Shown here: piece by piece, positions 25,126 through 34,244 of the stretch | Position numbering within the stretch: position 1 is the stretch's first letter | Layout: every line of letters starts with the position of its first letter | Assembly (NCBI GenBank): GCA_903910445.1 | Contig: CAIVZR010000052.1 | Location: 1-37,586, forward strand | Direction of reading: 5' to 3' | Length of the DNA stretch: 37,586 bases | Source: an uncultured Bacteroidota bacterium | GTDB taxonomy: Bacteria; Bacteroidota; Bacteroidia; UKL13-3 | Notes under the pieces: model-generated | What the model was told of the DNA's origin: nothing | The model's input: only the letters and a program-made list of their open reading frames with translations | Databases searched by the model: none | Made by a program: the position numbers and the translations under genes

Positions 25126-27624
25126 TTAAGATTTTACTTCCCAAGATATTTCGTCTTTATCATCAACTCCCACATTTAATGTATCGCCTTTCTTCACAGT
25201 ACCACTAATAATCATACGAGAAATAGGGCGACGTAAATTGGTGCGAATAACTCCTGAAATCTGACGGGCTCCATATTTTTGAGTAAAGCCTGTAAGTGCA
25301 ATTTTCTTCTTAGCCTCTGGCGAAATATTCAGTGTGATATTCATTTTATTCAAACTTTCAAATAAGCTCTTCATTTGCACATCAAGAATCTTGATGAGGT
25401 TGGCTTCCATAATAGGAGCAAATGGAACAATCTCAGTTAAACGGGCTAAGAATTCAGGGCGGAAGAATTTGGTCATTTTCTCCAATAGATCAGTACTTGA
25501 TGGGACATTTCCAGCGTTGAATTGTTCGATAATCATTTCTTGACCGATATTCGAAGTAAACAGGATTAATGCATTACTGAAATCACCTTCTTTTCCCAAA
25601 CGGTCGTGCATTTTACCTTCATCTAAAATTTGTAAGAAGATATCAAATACCGATGGATGGGCTTTTTCAATCTCATCAAACAAAACAATAGCGTATGGAT
25701 TCTCACGAATTTTATTTACCAGCATACCACCTTCTTCATAACCCACGTATCCCGGAGGCGCACCATACAAGAGTGCAGCTGAATGTTCTTCTTTGAATTC
25801 GCTCATATCGAAACGAATGATGGCTTTTTCGTCGTTGAATAAGAAATCGGCAATTGCTTTCGCGGCTTCTGTTTTTCCAGTTCCTGTGGGGCCTAAGAAG
25901 AAGAATGATCCAATAGGCTGACCTGGCTTGTTTAGGCCTGAACGCGATTCTAAAACTGCTTCACATACCTTTTTGAGGGCGTAATCTTGTCCAATCACTC
26001 GTTTTGCAAGCGTTGCTTCCATATTGAGTAATTTCTCCTTCTCTTGCGATTGTACTTTTCCAATTGGAATCCCTGATTTAAATGAAATAACCGCAGCGAT
26101 ATCACTCTTGTCAACTTCTGTTTTATGTGTTTTAGCGATTTCAGATAATTTGGCTTCTGATTTTTCTAGCCATTCTAAAAGTTCTTGAGGTAACTCAATT
26201 TTCTCTACTTGTGTTTCATCATTTAATTGACCTACAAGCACAGGGCTTAAACGATGTTGCATACTGCGATAATGCCATTGCAATTCTTTAAGCATTTCCA
26301 ATTCATTTAAATCTTTATTTGCTTTAAGTGCATCTAATTCTGCCTTTAGAGAATCCAATTCAATTTGAGAAGTATCGGCCATCAATTTAATTGACGACAT
26401 GGTACGATCGAGCAAATCGATTGCAGCATCAGGTAGTCGACGATCTTTGATATATCTTTTTGCTAATCTAACACAGTCGCCAATGGCATCCGGTGCCACT
26501 TTTATATCATGATGTTTTTCATAAATCGGAACCAATTTCTCCATCATTTTGATTGCGGTTGTGATATCTGGTTCGTCGATACGTAAGGCTTCAAAACGAC
26601 GATTGAAAGCTTGTTCTTTTTCAATAATGGTGCGGTATTCGTCATTGGTTGTGGCTCCAATTACAGTGATCTCGCCACGGGCTAATTCGGGTTTTAATAA
26701 GTTGGCAGCGCCACCACCCATAGGTCCTTTTGGATCTAGTAAGGTATGTATTTCGTCAATAAATAATATCGCTTTATCAAATTTTTTGATTTCGCTGATG
26801 ATACCTTTTAAACGATCTTCTATCTCACCTTTGTATGATGCGCCTGCTACCAATGATCCAAGGTCGAGTTCAAATAATACAGCTCCTTTTAAATTAGAAG
26901 GAACATTATCATTAATAATATTGATTGCAAATCCATCCACCAATGCGGTTTTACCTACTCCCGGCTCTCCAATGATAATAACATTTGGTTTGCTTCGGCG
27001 CCCAAGGATTTCAACCATTTGACGTATTTCCTTATCACGTCCAATGATAGGATCGATGCGTCCTTCGCGGGCGATAGAAGTTTTGTCAATACAATATTTA
27101 AAAAGCGCACCTGCACCTTTTGCTCCAGCGGCCCCTCCAGGAGCTCCAGCAGCATTAGTGCCACTAGGTGCTACTGCAGCTTGCATAGAATTATCGGTGA
27201 GATATAAGTCTAAAATTTCTTTTTCAAGAATTGTAAATGATTTTAGTTGATCGCTAGTGAAACCAATATTTGGTTTACATAACGCACACAGTACACAAAT
27301 AGGAGTGATATCGAGCAATCCCAATTTTACACGAACAATATCAGCTTGTTCGAATACATTGGCAGCTCTTTCATCAGCTACTATGGCATCAGGAACTTTT
27401 GAAGCACGAGGTGTTTGTTCAATAAATACATCAGCCCATTCACGGATATATCCGATGTCCTTACCCAAATTGTCGATAAAGGGCACCAACCCCACATCTT
27501 TATGTAGAATGGCTTTTAATAAATGTGCGGAGGTGAATTTTTCGTTTTGGTACTCACGAGCAATGCTTTGCGCCACTTGTATGGCTTGTTTAAGAGAGTC
27601 GGAAAGGGATAGCGTGGAATTCAT
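25126..27624 (-). CDS. tssH: ClpV/TssH-like AAA+ ATPase
   Basis: An 832-residue HSP100 ATPase. An N-terminal double Clp_N domain (about 1-145) is followed by an Ala/Gly-rich linker (150-168), AAA1 with Walker A Lys225 (GEPGVGKT) and Walker B LFIDEIH, a short coiled middle region (about 420-500), AAA2 with Walker A Lys584 (GPTGTGKTEAA), Walker B VLFDEIEKAHP, and a ClpB-D2-small domain. No ClpP-binding loop was noticed. The short middle domain and N-domain (AREYQNEKFTSAHLLKAILHKDVG) fit the TssH/ClpV group, which recycles contracted type VI sheaths in Bacteroidota T6SS-iii, better than ClpB. Yet no sheath, Hcp, VgrG or baseplate gene is in the window, so the call is to a family, not a proven T6SS role; a ClpB/ClpC-like disaggregase is the alternative. 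It is the third gene of a minus-strand operon. Confidence 0.75.
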   Translation of the reverse strand: MNSTLSLSDSLKQAIQVAQSIAREYQNEKFTSAHLLKAILHKDVGLVPFIDNLGKDIGYIREWADVFIEQTPRASKVPDAIVADERAANVFEQADIVRVKLGLLDITPICVLCALCKPNIGFTSDQLKSFTILEKEILDLYLTDNSMQAAVAPSGTNAAGAPGGAAGAKGAGALFKYCIDKTSIAREGRIDPIIGRDKEIRQMVEILGRRSKPNVIIIGEPGVGKTALVDGFAINIINDNVPSNLKGAVLFELDLGSLVAGASYKGEIEDRLKGIISEIKKFDKAILFIDEIHTLLDPKGPMGGGAANLLKPELARGEITVIGATTNDEYRTIIEKEQAFNRRFEALRIDEPDITTAIKMMEKLVPIYEKHHDIKVAPDAIGDCVRLAKRYIKDRRLPDAAIDLLDRTMSSIKLMADTSQIELDSLKAELDALKANKDLNELEMLKELQWHYRSMQHRLSPVLVGQLNDETQVEKIELPQELLEWLEKSEAKLSEIAKTHKTEVDKSDIAAVISFKSGIPIGKVQSQEKEKLLNMEATLAKRVIGQDYALKKVCEAVLESRSGLNKPGQPIGSFFFLGPTGTGKTEAAKAIADFLFNDEKAIIRFDMSEFKEEHSAALLYGAPPGYVGYEEGGMLVNKIRENPYAIVLFDEIEKAHPSVFDIFLQILDEGKMHDRLGKEGDFSNALILFTSNIGQEMIIEQFNAGNVPSSTDLLEKMTKFFRPEFLARLTEIVPFAPIMEANLIKILDVQMKSLFESLNKMNITLNISPEAKKKIALTGFTQKYGARQISGVIRTNLRRPISRMIISGTVKKGDTLNVGVDDKDEISWEVKS

Positions 27625-27672
27625 TATTAGTTAGTTGGGTTATTTTAGTGATATTATTTGTTTTAAAAAGAG

Positions 27673-28533
27673 TTATAATTCCATATTAGGACGTAGCAGT
27701 CGTAGTGGTTTATAAAAAGTTTCTATAAAACTCATTCGGCTCTGAATTTTGAGAATTATCCTTTGCGACAATCTCGCTTGATCTTGATCAATATAGTGGT
27801 TGAATTTCAAACTATCGTGTAAAAAGTTTAATAAATCGGGATGATCCAATATTCCTAATGATAAGTTAGTGCAAATTTGAAATGTCATTTTTTGCAATTC
27901 GAAGCTATCGGTATATAATCCTTTATATCTATTGGAGTACATTCTTATATCGCTTTTAAATTCAGGCAAATCGGTACCAGAAGTAAATTGCTGTATCATA
28001 CTTGGGATGAAGGTTTCAAGCATACAGAATGTTTCGCTAACCAATTCTTTAAAATAGTGGCTATAACCAAGAGAAGCTCTGCCTGGAAGTGATTGGAAGA
28101 GTGGTAATACTTCAGGAGCGATAGCAATAATCATTTTTACACCTTGATCATCATACACACTATTAAATGCCTTATTGCCAATTGAACGAAGTTCTACTTC
28201 GCTAATCTTTCCCGTTTTATTTTTAGTTAGTGATTCAATAATAGCTTCACTGATTTTCTCTTGAATTTTAATGGTTGAACTTTTTATCCATGCCGAACTT
28301 ACCGTGTTTTGTTGCAGCTTGGTATTAGTATTCAAAGCCATTGTAAAGAATTTTCCAGAAAAAATCGGGAACCCTTTATCCCCATAAGGTCCAAGAACAC
28401 TTTCAATAGTTTCATAAAATGTCCAAGTATCTGGCGCCATCATTTTATACGCGATGGTATTATTTAAGCGGGTCTTAATATTGAAAATACTATTTGCCGT
28501 TAGGTTGCTGTTGTCTACGATCTTACCTATCAT
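27673..28533 (-). CDS. Unrecognised 286-residue protein between peptidase-like and ClpV genes
   Basis: I do not recognise the family. The protein is mainly helical by composition, has no signal peptide, no long hydrophobic segment and no Cys or His metal motif. It opens MIGKIVDNSNLTANSIFNI and has a conserved-looking SLPGRASLGYSHYFKELVSETFCMLETF middle part, with a basic C-terminus ending PLRLLRPNMEL. It is 4 bases downstream of the peptidase-like gene and 48 upstream of the ATPase, so all three are likely one transcript. Possible jobs (adaptor for the ATPase, partner or inhibitor of the peptidase) are speculation from position. Confidence 0.65.
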   Translation of the reverse strand: MIGKIVDNSNLTANSIFNIKTRLNNTIAYKMMAPDTWTFYETIESVLGPYGDKGFPIFSGKFFTMALNTNTKLQQNTVSSAWIKSSTIKIQEKISEAIIESLTKNKTGKISEVELRSIGNKAFNSVYDDQGVKMIIAIAPEVLPLFQSLPGRASLGYSHYFKELVSETFCMLETFIPSMIQQFTSGTDLPEFKSDIRMYSNRYKGLYTDSFELQKMTFQICTNLSLGILDHPDLLNFLHDSLKFNHYIDQDQARLSQRIILKIQSRMSFIETFYKPLRLLRPNMEL

Positions 28534-28537
28534 TTTA

Positions 28538-29146
28538 TTAATTTAAATTACCTAAATAAATTAAAACGCCTCTATTTCCAAGGTCAATTACTTGCTGAGG
28601 ATAGCTTTGGTAGGCTGGGTGGCCTAATAAATTTACACCTGTTTTTTCATATGATTCGAATACCAATTCAGAACAAAAATATTTATTCTCATCTTGAAAT
28701 GCACCAGTTCGTCCTAGCAGGTGAACACCCATTTGAGCTGGGTAGGCAAATGGATGCAGTATCATTGATGATACAGGGTTTGACCGCATGAATACTGGAT
28801 CAGAGTTTTCGGCTGCACCAACAAGGCCACCAAAATCATAGGCTTTGCCTGTTTGCATTAGGGCATAATTAACAACGGTATTCGCCTTCTCGCTTGTAAG
28901 TGTAGGTAAGCGATATGCTATAACATTTCGATATCCATGGGAGCTAATATTCATGCGAAGATTATTGATTTTAACACCCTCTCCTACGGCTTCAATTACT
29001 TCTCCATCTCCTATATATAGCATGGCATGACTCACAACAGAGTGCGTGCCTACGCGAATTACAGAGGATACAGTTGCATTGGTTGTTGAAACCAAAATAT
29101 CACCTTTTTTAAGGTATTCAATATCGATAATATGAAAATTTCCCAT
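28538..29146 (-). CDS. Permuted papain-fold (YiiX/NlpC-P60-like) enzyme
   Basis: A 202-residue protein with the circularly permuted NlpC/P60 arrangement: His40 in SVVSHAMLYIGDGEVIEAVGEG near the N-terminus with Glu52 after it, and the nucleophile Cys158 in KYFCSELVFESYEKTG near the C-terminus. KKGDILVSTTN precedes the His as in YiiX/YaeF-like proteins. Enzymes of this fold hydrolyse amide or ester bonds in peptidoglycan peptides or lipids; the substrate here is unknown. There is no signal peptide, so it is cytoplasmic unless exported by another route. First gene of the operon with the unknown protein and the ClpV-like ATPase; its promoter carries a palindrome at 29154-29165. The ATG at 29146 is the only sensible start. 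Confidence 0.78.
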   Translation of the reverse strand: MGNFHIIDIEYLKKGDILVSTTNATVSSVIRVGTHSVVSHAMLYIGDGEVIEAVGEGVKINNLRMNISSHGYRNVIAYRLPTLTSEKANTVVNYALMQTGKAYDFGGLVGAAENSDPVFMRSNPVSSMILHPFAYPAQMGVHLLGRTGAFQDENKYFCSELVFESYEKTGVNLLGHPAYQSYPQQVIDLGNRGVLIYLGNLN

Positions 29147-29153
29147 GCTTTAG

Positions 29154-29169
29154 TTTGACGTCAAATGTA
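29154..29169 (-). promoter_or_regulatory. Promoter -7 box with overlapping 12-bp palindrome
   Basis: On the minus strand TACATTTG (29162-29169) matches TAnnTTTG; the perfect palindrome TTTGACGTCAAA (29154-29165) overlaps its 3' half and covers the predicted start site. The ATG follows 15 bases after the box. It gives the peptidase/unknown/ClpV operon its own start signal downstream of the ABC gene. No good -33 TTTG at 17-23 bases was seen. Confidence 0.5.
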
Positions 29170-29226
29170 AAAAAATTTGATATTAAAAATTAACTATTTT
29201 CTATCAATAATTAGAATGCGAACCGC

Positions 29227-31671
29227 TTAACGGTTATAAATTAAATCACCTGGAGTTCGGTTTAGCATCTGGGTTGTGATAATCCATGAAACTACCCCAG
29301 AGGTACTAAGTATTACACCCATAGTAACCCAAGTATTTAAATCAAGCATTTTAAAGTAACTGATACCTTGCTCTACCACCAGGTTTGCAGTAAGCGACTT
29401 GTCGAGTGCCAAACCTACGCCCCATGCCAAAAAGAAGGCAATCGATACACTAAGAAATACGAAGAGTACAATAATTTGGAAATAAATATTGCGGCTTTCA
29501 TTATTGCCTAAACCGATGGCTTTAAATGTGCCAATATTCATTCTAACCTTACTTAAATGAGCTTTTAGTAAATTAATAATAAACAAACTCACCGCAACCA
29601 TACTAAAGAGCACCAAAAGTACAGAGATGATTTTAGTGACCTTGCTTAAGAAATTAAAGTTCTCCTTTTCTTTTACTTTACTGATATCAACTTCAATTTT
29701 CGCGTTTTCCTCTTTTTTGTTGAAATTATTATAAACATAATTACTAAACTCTCTAACATTATCTAGGTTATTAAAATAAATTGAGATGACATCGAATCGA
29801 ACATCGCTATAATGTTCTCTGTTAAAGGTATTGTAATCATAAACTCGCTTCACTTTTGATGCGTCTGTTCCCAGCGATTGCATTACCGATTCGGCAACGG
29901 CGTCCGATTGTTTGTTATCGTCGAGCATGGGCAAGAAATCGGCAGTATAATTATAACTTTCGGCATAAGTTTCTGTTGAAGGCACAGGTCCGTTAAAGTC
30001 GGGATTATGGGTTCCTAAAGAACTGTTGCCAGAAATTGAAGCCTTTATTTTTTCACTTATTTTTTCTGCTTCTTCCTTGCCTCCAAAAATTTGGAATACA
30101 ATTTTCCTATTGAAATTTCTTAGGTCGAATACATTATCCATACTTTCCCATACTTTGATAAAGTACAGCGGATAAACGAGTACAGCCTTTCCAGGAAGTT
30201 CTTCTACCACAGCCCTAATGGCAATTGGAATTTGTTGATTTACAGAAGTGCCGGTAGCCGTATCTTTTATGGTGTATTGTAAGTAGATATAAGGAGTATT
30301 AATATCGTAATGAAATTCTTCGAGTAATCTGCGGGTAACGATTACAGATAGGTCCTTTTCTTTGAATCCGTTTTTATCACCAACCACTAAGTTCTTCTCA
30401 CCAAGAATATCTTCACGCATTAGCTTCTTATCCTGTTCCACATCGATACTCCGGCCTCTGGCTCTGTAAAAATCTTTACGTGTTTCATCATAAATCCAAA
30501 GTGGCTCTTCCAGGTAGGTTCCAATATTTTTATAACCGTATTGGGCCTTTAAATCATTGTCATCGAGTTTGTCTTTTAAACGGTCGATAAAACTGTTATC
30601 ACTTTTTTCGAAAGGGATGTTTACCGTGAGCCAGTTTACAAATGCACTATTCATTTTTTTGTCGAGATAATGTAAACTGCCATTCGCAAATCCAATGGCA
30701 AGGAAGGTGAAAAATAGGATGGAGGTAAGAATTATAAAATTCACCCAACGCTTGCCTAGTAAGGCATTGCGCTCTTTATTGAAAAAGAGACTACGATAAG
30801 TGTTTTTTAAATTTAGCTTTTCCGATTGTTGTTGAGGTTGTAAATTTCTATCTGCATTAGAAGTATATAGGTCCCTAATTTTCTTCTTTAAATCTTGTGT
30901 TTGCGTAGCGTCAAAATTCTCAAAATCGGTTTTATAAAAAATATTTTGTGGTAATGATTCCCCATAACCTTTTTCAGTATTTTTTGTGATAACAACAATC
31001 TGATCGGCATGCTTCACCGCCAAATTAATATCATGTGAAACGATGATGGCGGTGAGGTTTTCGCTGATGCTTCCTCGAATTACTTCAAAGAGTTCATTGG
31101 CATTGGCTTCATCTAAATTCCCTGTTGGCTCATCTCCAAATAGCACCGTGAATCCGGCGTTTAGTGCCCTTACGAAGGCCACCCGTTGGCGTTGCCCTCC
31201 CGATAAATTAACTGCCAAGGAGCTTAAGCCTACTTCATTCTCAGGTAATTTCACCTTATTCATTAAAGCTTTTGCACTGTCCAATACAGCCTCTTGAGTG
31301 GAGTCCTCCTTGATCATTCTGCTCAAACAAACATTTTCATAGGCAGTAAAATTCTCCATGAGGTTGGTATTCTGGAAAATGAAACTGAAATGTTTTTTAC
31401 GAACTTCAGAAAGCTGCGATTGATCGTTGGTAGCCCATAAGGCAGGTAGGGAAATTTTATCTGAAGTATTGAAATCAATATCACCTTGTGCGATGGTATT
31501 ATTCATTAATCCAAGCGTTTCGAGAAGGGTACTTTTACCACTTCCAGAAGCACCAAGTAAGAAGATTATTTTACCTTTGGGGATATCCAGGTTTTCGATA
31601 CGAAGTACCTGTTCTTCAATTTTTCGTGAATAGGAGCAACTTAAATTGCGAATAGAGAATATAGCGTCCAT
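29227..31671 (-). CDS. ABC ATPase fused to an FtsX/MacB-type permease
   Basis: An 814-residue fusion. Residues 1-240 are an ABC ATPase: Walker A GASGSGKSTLL, signature LSGGQRQRVAF, Walker B VLFGDEPTGNLDE and the H-loop VSHD. A linker is followed by the first membrane helix (about residue 310-332, FIILTSILFFTFLAIGFA), a ~340-residue periplasmic domain, and three C-terminal helices (TKIISVLLVLFSMVAVSLFI, FQIIVLFVFLSVSIAFFLAWG, VTMGVILSTSGVVSWII), the MacB/FtsX layout. This class is mechanotransmitting or moves lipoproteins and peptides, usually with partner proteins; no membrane-fusion partner is beside it. It precedes the peptidase-like gene by 80 bases, but an internal promoter may separate the two units. 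Confidence 0.88.
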   Translation of the reverse strand: MDAIFSIRNLSCSYSRKIEEQVLRIENLDIPKGKIIFLLGASGSGKSTLLETLGLMNNTIAQGDIDFNTSDKISLPALWATNDQSQLSEVRKKHFSFIFQNTNLMENFTAYENVCLSRMIKEDSTQEAVLDSAKALMNKVKLPENEVGLSSLAVNLSGGQRQRVAFVRALNAGFTVLFGDEPTGNLDEANANELFEVIRGSISENLTAIIVSHDINLAVKHADQIVVITKNTEKGYGESLPQNIFYKTDFENFDATQTQDLKKKIRDLYTSNADRNLQPQQQSEKLNLKNTYRSLFFNKERNALLGKRWVNFIILTSILFFTFLAIGFANGSLHYLDKKMNSAFVNWLTVNIPFEKSDNSFIDRLKDKLDDNDLKAQYGYKNIGTYLEEPLWIYDETRKDFYRARGRSIDVEQDKKLMREDILGEKNLVVGDKNGFKEKDLSVIVTRRLLEEFHYDINTPYIYLQYTIKDTATGTSVNQQIPIAIRAVVEELPGKAVLVYPLYFIKVWESMDNVFDLRNFNRKIVFQIFGGKEEAEKISEKIKASISGNSSLGTHNPDFNGPVPSTETYAESYNYTADFLPMLDDNKQSDAVAESVMQSLGTDASKVKRVYDYNTFNREHYSDVRFDVISIYFNNLDNVREFSNYVYNNFNKKEENAKIEVDISKVKEKENFNFLSKVTKIISVLLVLFSMVAVSLFIINLLKAHLSKVRMNIGTFKAIGLGNNESRNIYFQIIVLFVFLSVSIAFFLAWGVGLALDKSLTANLVVEQGISYFKMLDLNTWVTMGVILSTSGVVSWIITTQMLNRTPGDLIYNR

Positions 31672-31749
31672 CTAAATTTTGTTTTTGTCAATATTAGGAA
31701 GAACTCACCTGATTGCCAAATTATTTATTGTGGCTGCACTTCTTAAGAC

Positions 31750-31769
31750 ATCCATATAGATATATGGAT
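31750..31769. repeat. 20-bp inverted repeat in the ABC/TonB-receptor divergent region
   Basis: ATCCATATA, spacer GA, TATATGGAT: perfect 9-bp arms. It lies 79 bases upstream of the ABC gene start and 173 upstream of the receptor start, with no T tract, so it looks like an operator rather than a terminator. No regulator is encoded beside it. Confidence 0.55.
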
Positions 31770-31941
31770 TTTGAATTCGTTTGATACTTGCCGAAGGCTG
31801 AAATTCATAACAAAAGCCAATTCAAATAAGTTACAATGAATAATTTCTATTATAAATGTTAAAGAGAGATGATTTATGATAATATCTAAGAAACAAATTG
31901 TTGATTTGCTAACTATACATTTTATGTATTCCATCCTGTCA

Positions 31942-34131
31942 ATGAAGAATCGAATTTTACTGTGCATTTTGTTTGTATTTATAGGGATCAATTTGATTCA
32001 TGCCCAAGGAAATATACGATTTCAAATAAGTGATAGTGCCAGCGGGGAGGCAATTATTGGCGCAACCATCCTGGAATTAGTAAGTCATGAAGGAGCAGTA
32101 AGTGATGAAAACGGAGTGGCTTCCTTTCCTAATATGAATCTTGGCAAATTGTCATTTAGGATCCAGTCGTCAGAATATAACTCAAAGGAAATCGATTTGA
32201 ATTTTATAAGCAGGGATACATTAATAAAAGTATTGCTTAAATATTATGGAGAACAACTGGAGGAAGTAACAATTTCTTCATCACGCATGAATTCTCGAAT
32301 TGAGAACACACCAACCAGAGTGGAGGTTTTAGGCACTGAAGATCTTACCGAAGAAAATGGAATTAAGCCAAGTAATATCACCAGCTTGCTGGGAGATATT
32401 GCAGGAGTTCAGTTGCAACAAGTTTCCGCAAGTACAGGAAATACCTATGCAAGAATTCAGGGGATGAATGGCCGATATACACAAATTTTGCGTGATGGAA
32501 TACCTATGTTTAATGGGTTGTCGGGTAGTTTTGGAATCATGCAGATTCCGCCTCTTGATCTTAAACAAATTGAAGTAATAAGAGGTCCCGTTTCTACATT
32601 ATATGGAGGTGGGGCTATCGGAGGTATAATCAATTTAATTAATAAGGACCCTGATGTAAAACCAGAGTTTGTTGTAACAGTGAATCAAACGACGCTGAAA
32701 GAAACTAATGTCAATTTATACTTGGCGAAGCGTTATAAGAAGTTAGGATTTTCAATATTTACTGGCAATACGGCTCAAAAACAAAATGATATAGACCATG
32801 ATGGACTTAGCGATGCACCCAGAGTGGGAGGTTTAGTAATTCATCCACGTTTAGTGTTTTATTTGGACTCAATTAATACTTTAACTCTTAATTATACTGG
32901 AACTTTTGAGAATAGGTTAGGAGGTGATATGCGCATATTTACTTCTCAAAAAACCGATACCATGTTTCGCAGCGGCAATAATTCGAATAGGCAATTTATT
33001 GATATAAAAAATGTTAGTGATTTTGGAAAGAAGGGAATCTTAATATTTAAATTCTGTAAAGGTCTGGTAAAGCAAACACTTCAAATTAATTACGACCAAG
33101 CTTATAAATTCAGCATGAAGCAGGATATTTATTTTTCAGAATTGAGTTATTTGAAAAAGTACCGAAAAGCCGATTGGGTAATAGGAATCAACGCACATAG
33201 CGATCAATTTCAGGATTTTGTAGCTATTGAATCGGCATTGCCATACCACAATGTAGTGATTGGAGCATTCATTCAAAACACCTGGCGAGCCTCGTCACGA
33301 TTTACCATTGAAAGCGGAATGCGGGTAGATTACAATGCAAGTAGTAATAGGGTATCTAATGAATTCATTCCCCTCCCACGGCTCGCTTTATTATATAAAT
33401 TCAACAGTGATATAAGTATGAGGATCAATGGAGGATATGGTTATAAGATGCCCAATCCATTTAGCTTCATTGATATAGAGAAAGATGAATTTGTAGGCAA
33501 ATTATTCCCTGTTTTGCATTCGGAAATCGCTCAGGGGATTAATACAGATATTAACCTGCATCATCTTTATAAGAACCACTTGTCCTTAACTATTAATCAA
33601 TCTATTTACTATACAAGAATCATCAATCCAATTTACAATACCGCTACTATTTTAGGTGAGATGGCACTTGAAAATGCTGCGGAGGCCATGATCACCAGTG
33701 GTTTTCAAACTTATATGCGATTAAAAATAAAAAAACACGAAGTTTACTTCGGATATATTTTTGTGCATCTCAACAGGAATTACGATAGTGTTCATCCAGT
33801 TGCGTCAGTAACTCCCAGACATAATTTATCGGCAACGTATGTATTTGAGTTGTCAAATTCGTGGCATGTGGGCATTGAAAGCAGTTTCATTGCTGGTCAG
33901 CTTGACCAAAATTACCTGCCAGTAAAATCATATTTATTATTGGCTGCGATGGTGAGGTATGAGTTTAAGAAACTAACCTTTGTTATGAATGGAGAGAATT
34001 TATTGGATTTCCGACAAAGTAAATTTGAAAGAATTTATGATGGAACCATTTATAATCCACAGTTTCATCAGTTATGGGCTCCTATTGATGGACGAGTAAT
34101 CAATATTTCTGTTCGATATAAAATTATTTAG
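31942..34131 (+). CDS. TonB-dependent outer-membrane receptor
   Basis: A 729-residue receptor. Signal peptide MKNRILLCILFVFIGINLIHAQ; then a carboxypeptidase-regulatory-like Ig domain (ISDSASGEAIIGATILEL..GVASFPNMNLG), a linker EQLEEVTISSSR, the plug domain (LLGDIAGVQLQQ, ARIQGMNGRYTQILRDGIP, VIRGPVSTLYGGGAIGGIINLI), and a ~500-residue barrel with IDHDGLSDAPRVGG and FTIESGMRVDYNAS. It imports a ligand (siderophore, cobalamin, heme or other) using TonB energy; the plug resembles CirA/BtuB-like receptors more than SusC, and there is no SusD partner, so not a glycan uptake pair. The ATG at 31942 was chosen over 31876 because the signal peptide starts there. The ligand is not readable. Confidence 0.9.
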   Translation: MKNRILLCILFVFIGINLIHAQGNIRFQISDSASGEAIIGATILELVSHEGAVSDENGVASFPNMNLGKLSFRIQSSEYNSKEIDLNFISRDTLIKVLLKYYGEQLEEVTISSSRMNSRIENTPTRVEVLGTEDLTEENGIKPSNITSLLGDIAGVQLQQVSASTGNTYARIQGMNGRYTQILRDGIPMFNGLSGSFGIMQIPPLDLKQIEVIRGPVSTLYGGGAIGGIINLINKDPDVKPEFVVTVNQTTLKETNVNLYLAKRYKKLGFSIFTGNTAQKQNDIDHDGLSDAPRVGGLVIHPRLVFYLDSINTLTLNYTGTFENRLGGDMRIFTSQKTDTMFRSGNNSNRQFIDIKNVSDFGKKGILIFKFCKGLVKQTLQINYDQAYKFSMKQDIYFSELSYLKKYRKADWVIGINAHSDQFQDFVAIESALPYHNVVIGAFIQNTWRASSRFTIESGMRVDYNASSNRVSNEFIPLPRLALLYKFNSDISMRINGGYGYKMPNPFSFIDIEKDEFVGKLFPVLHSEIAQGINTDINLHHLYKNHLSLTINQSIYYTRIINPIYNTATILGEMALENAAEAMITSGFQTYMRLKIKKHEVYFGYIFVHLNRNYDSVHPVASVTPRHNLSATYVFELSNSWHVGIESSFIAGQLDQNYLPVKSYLLLAAMVRYEFKKLTFVMNGENLLDFRQSKFERIYDGTIYNPQFHQLWAPIDGRVINISVRYKII

Positions 34132-34228
34132 CTGGATTATAATTTGATTGAATTCCTAATTGAAAAGGAAATATAGGCAATCGTTCGGTGCTTGTATTGT
34201 TCAATATGTGGATTGAAATGGGATTTAA

Positions 34229-34236
34229 TATCTTTG
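34229..34236 (+). promoter_or_regulatory. -7 box before the pseudouridine synthase gene
   Basis: TATCTTTG, a TAnnTTTG match, lies within the longer open frame starting at 34188 and ends eight bases before a GTG at 34245. It argues for the later start. The -33 element is not at a good distance. Confidence 0.5.
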
Positions 34237-34244
34237 CAGCAACA

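Noticed and set aside
26549-27022. 157-codon open frame antisense to the ClpV-like gene
   Set aside because: Covers the Walker regions of the ATPase in the opposite strand; no family features, no promoter.
31743-31991. 82-codon minus-strand frame upstream of the ABC gene
   Set aside because: Overlaps the TonB receptor start and the inverted repeat; low-complexity hydrophobic residues, no supporting signal.
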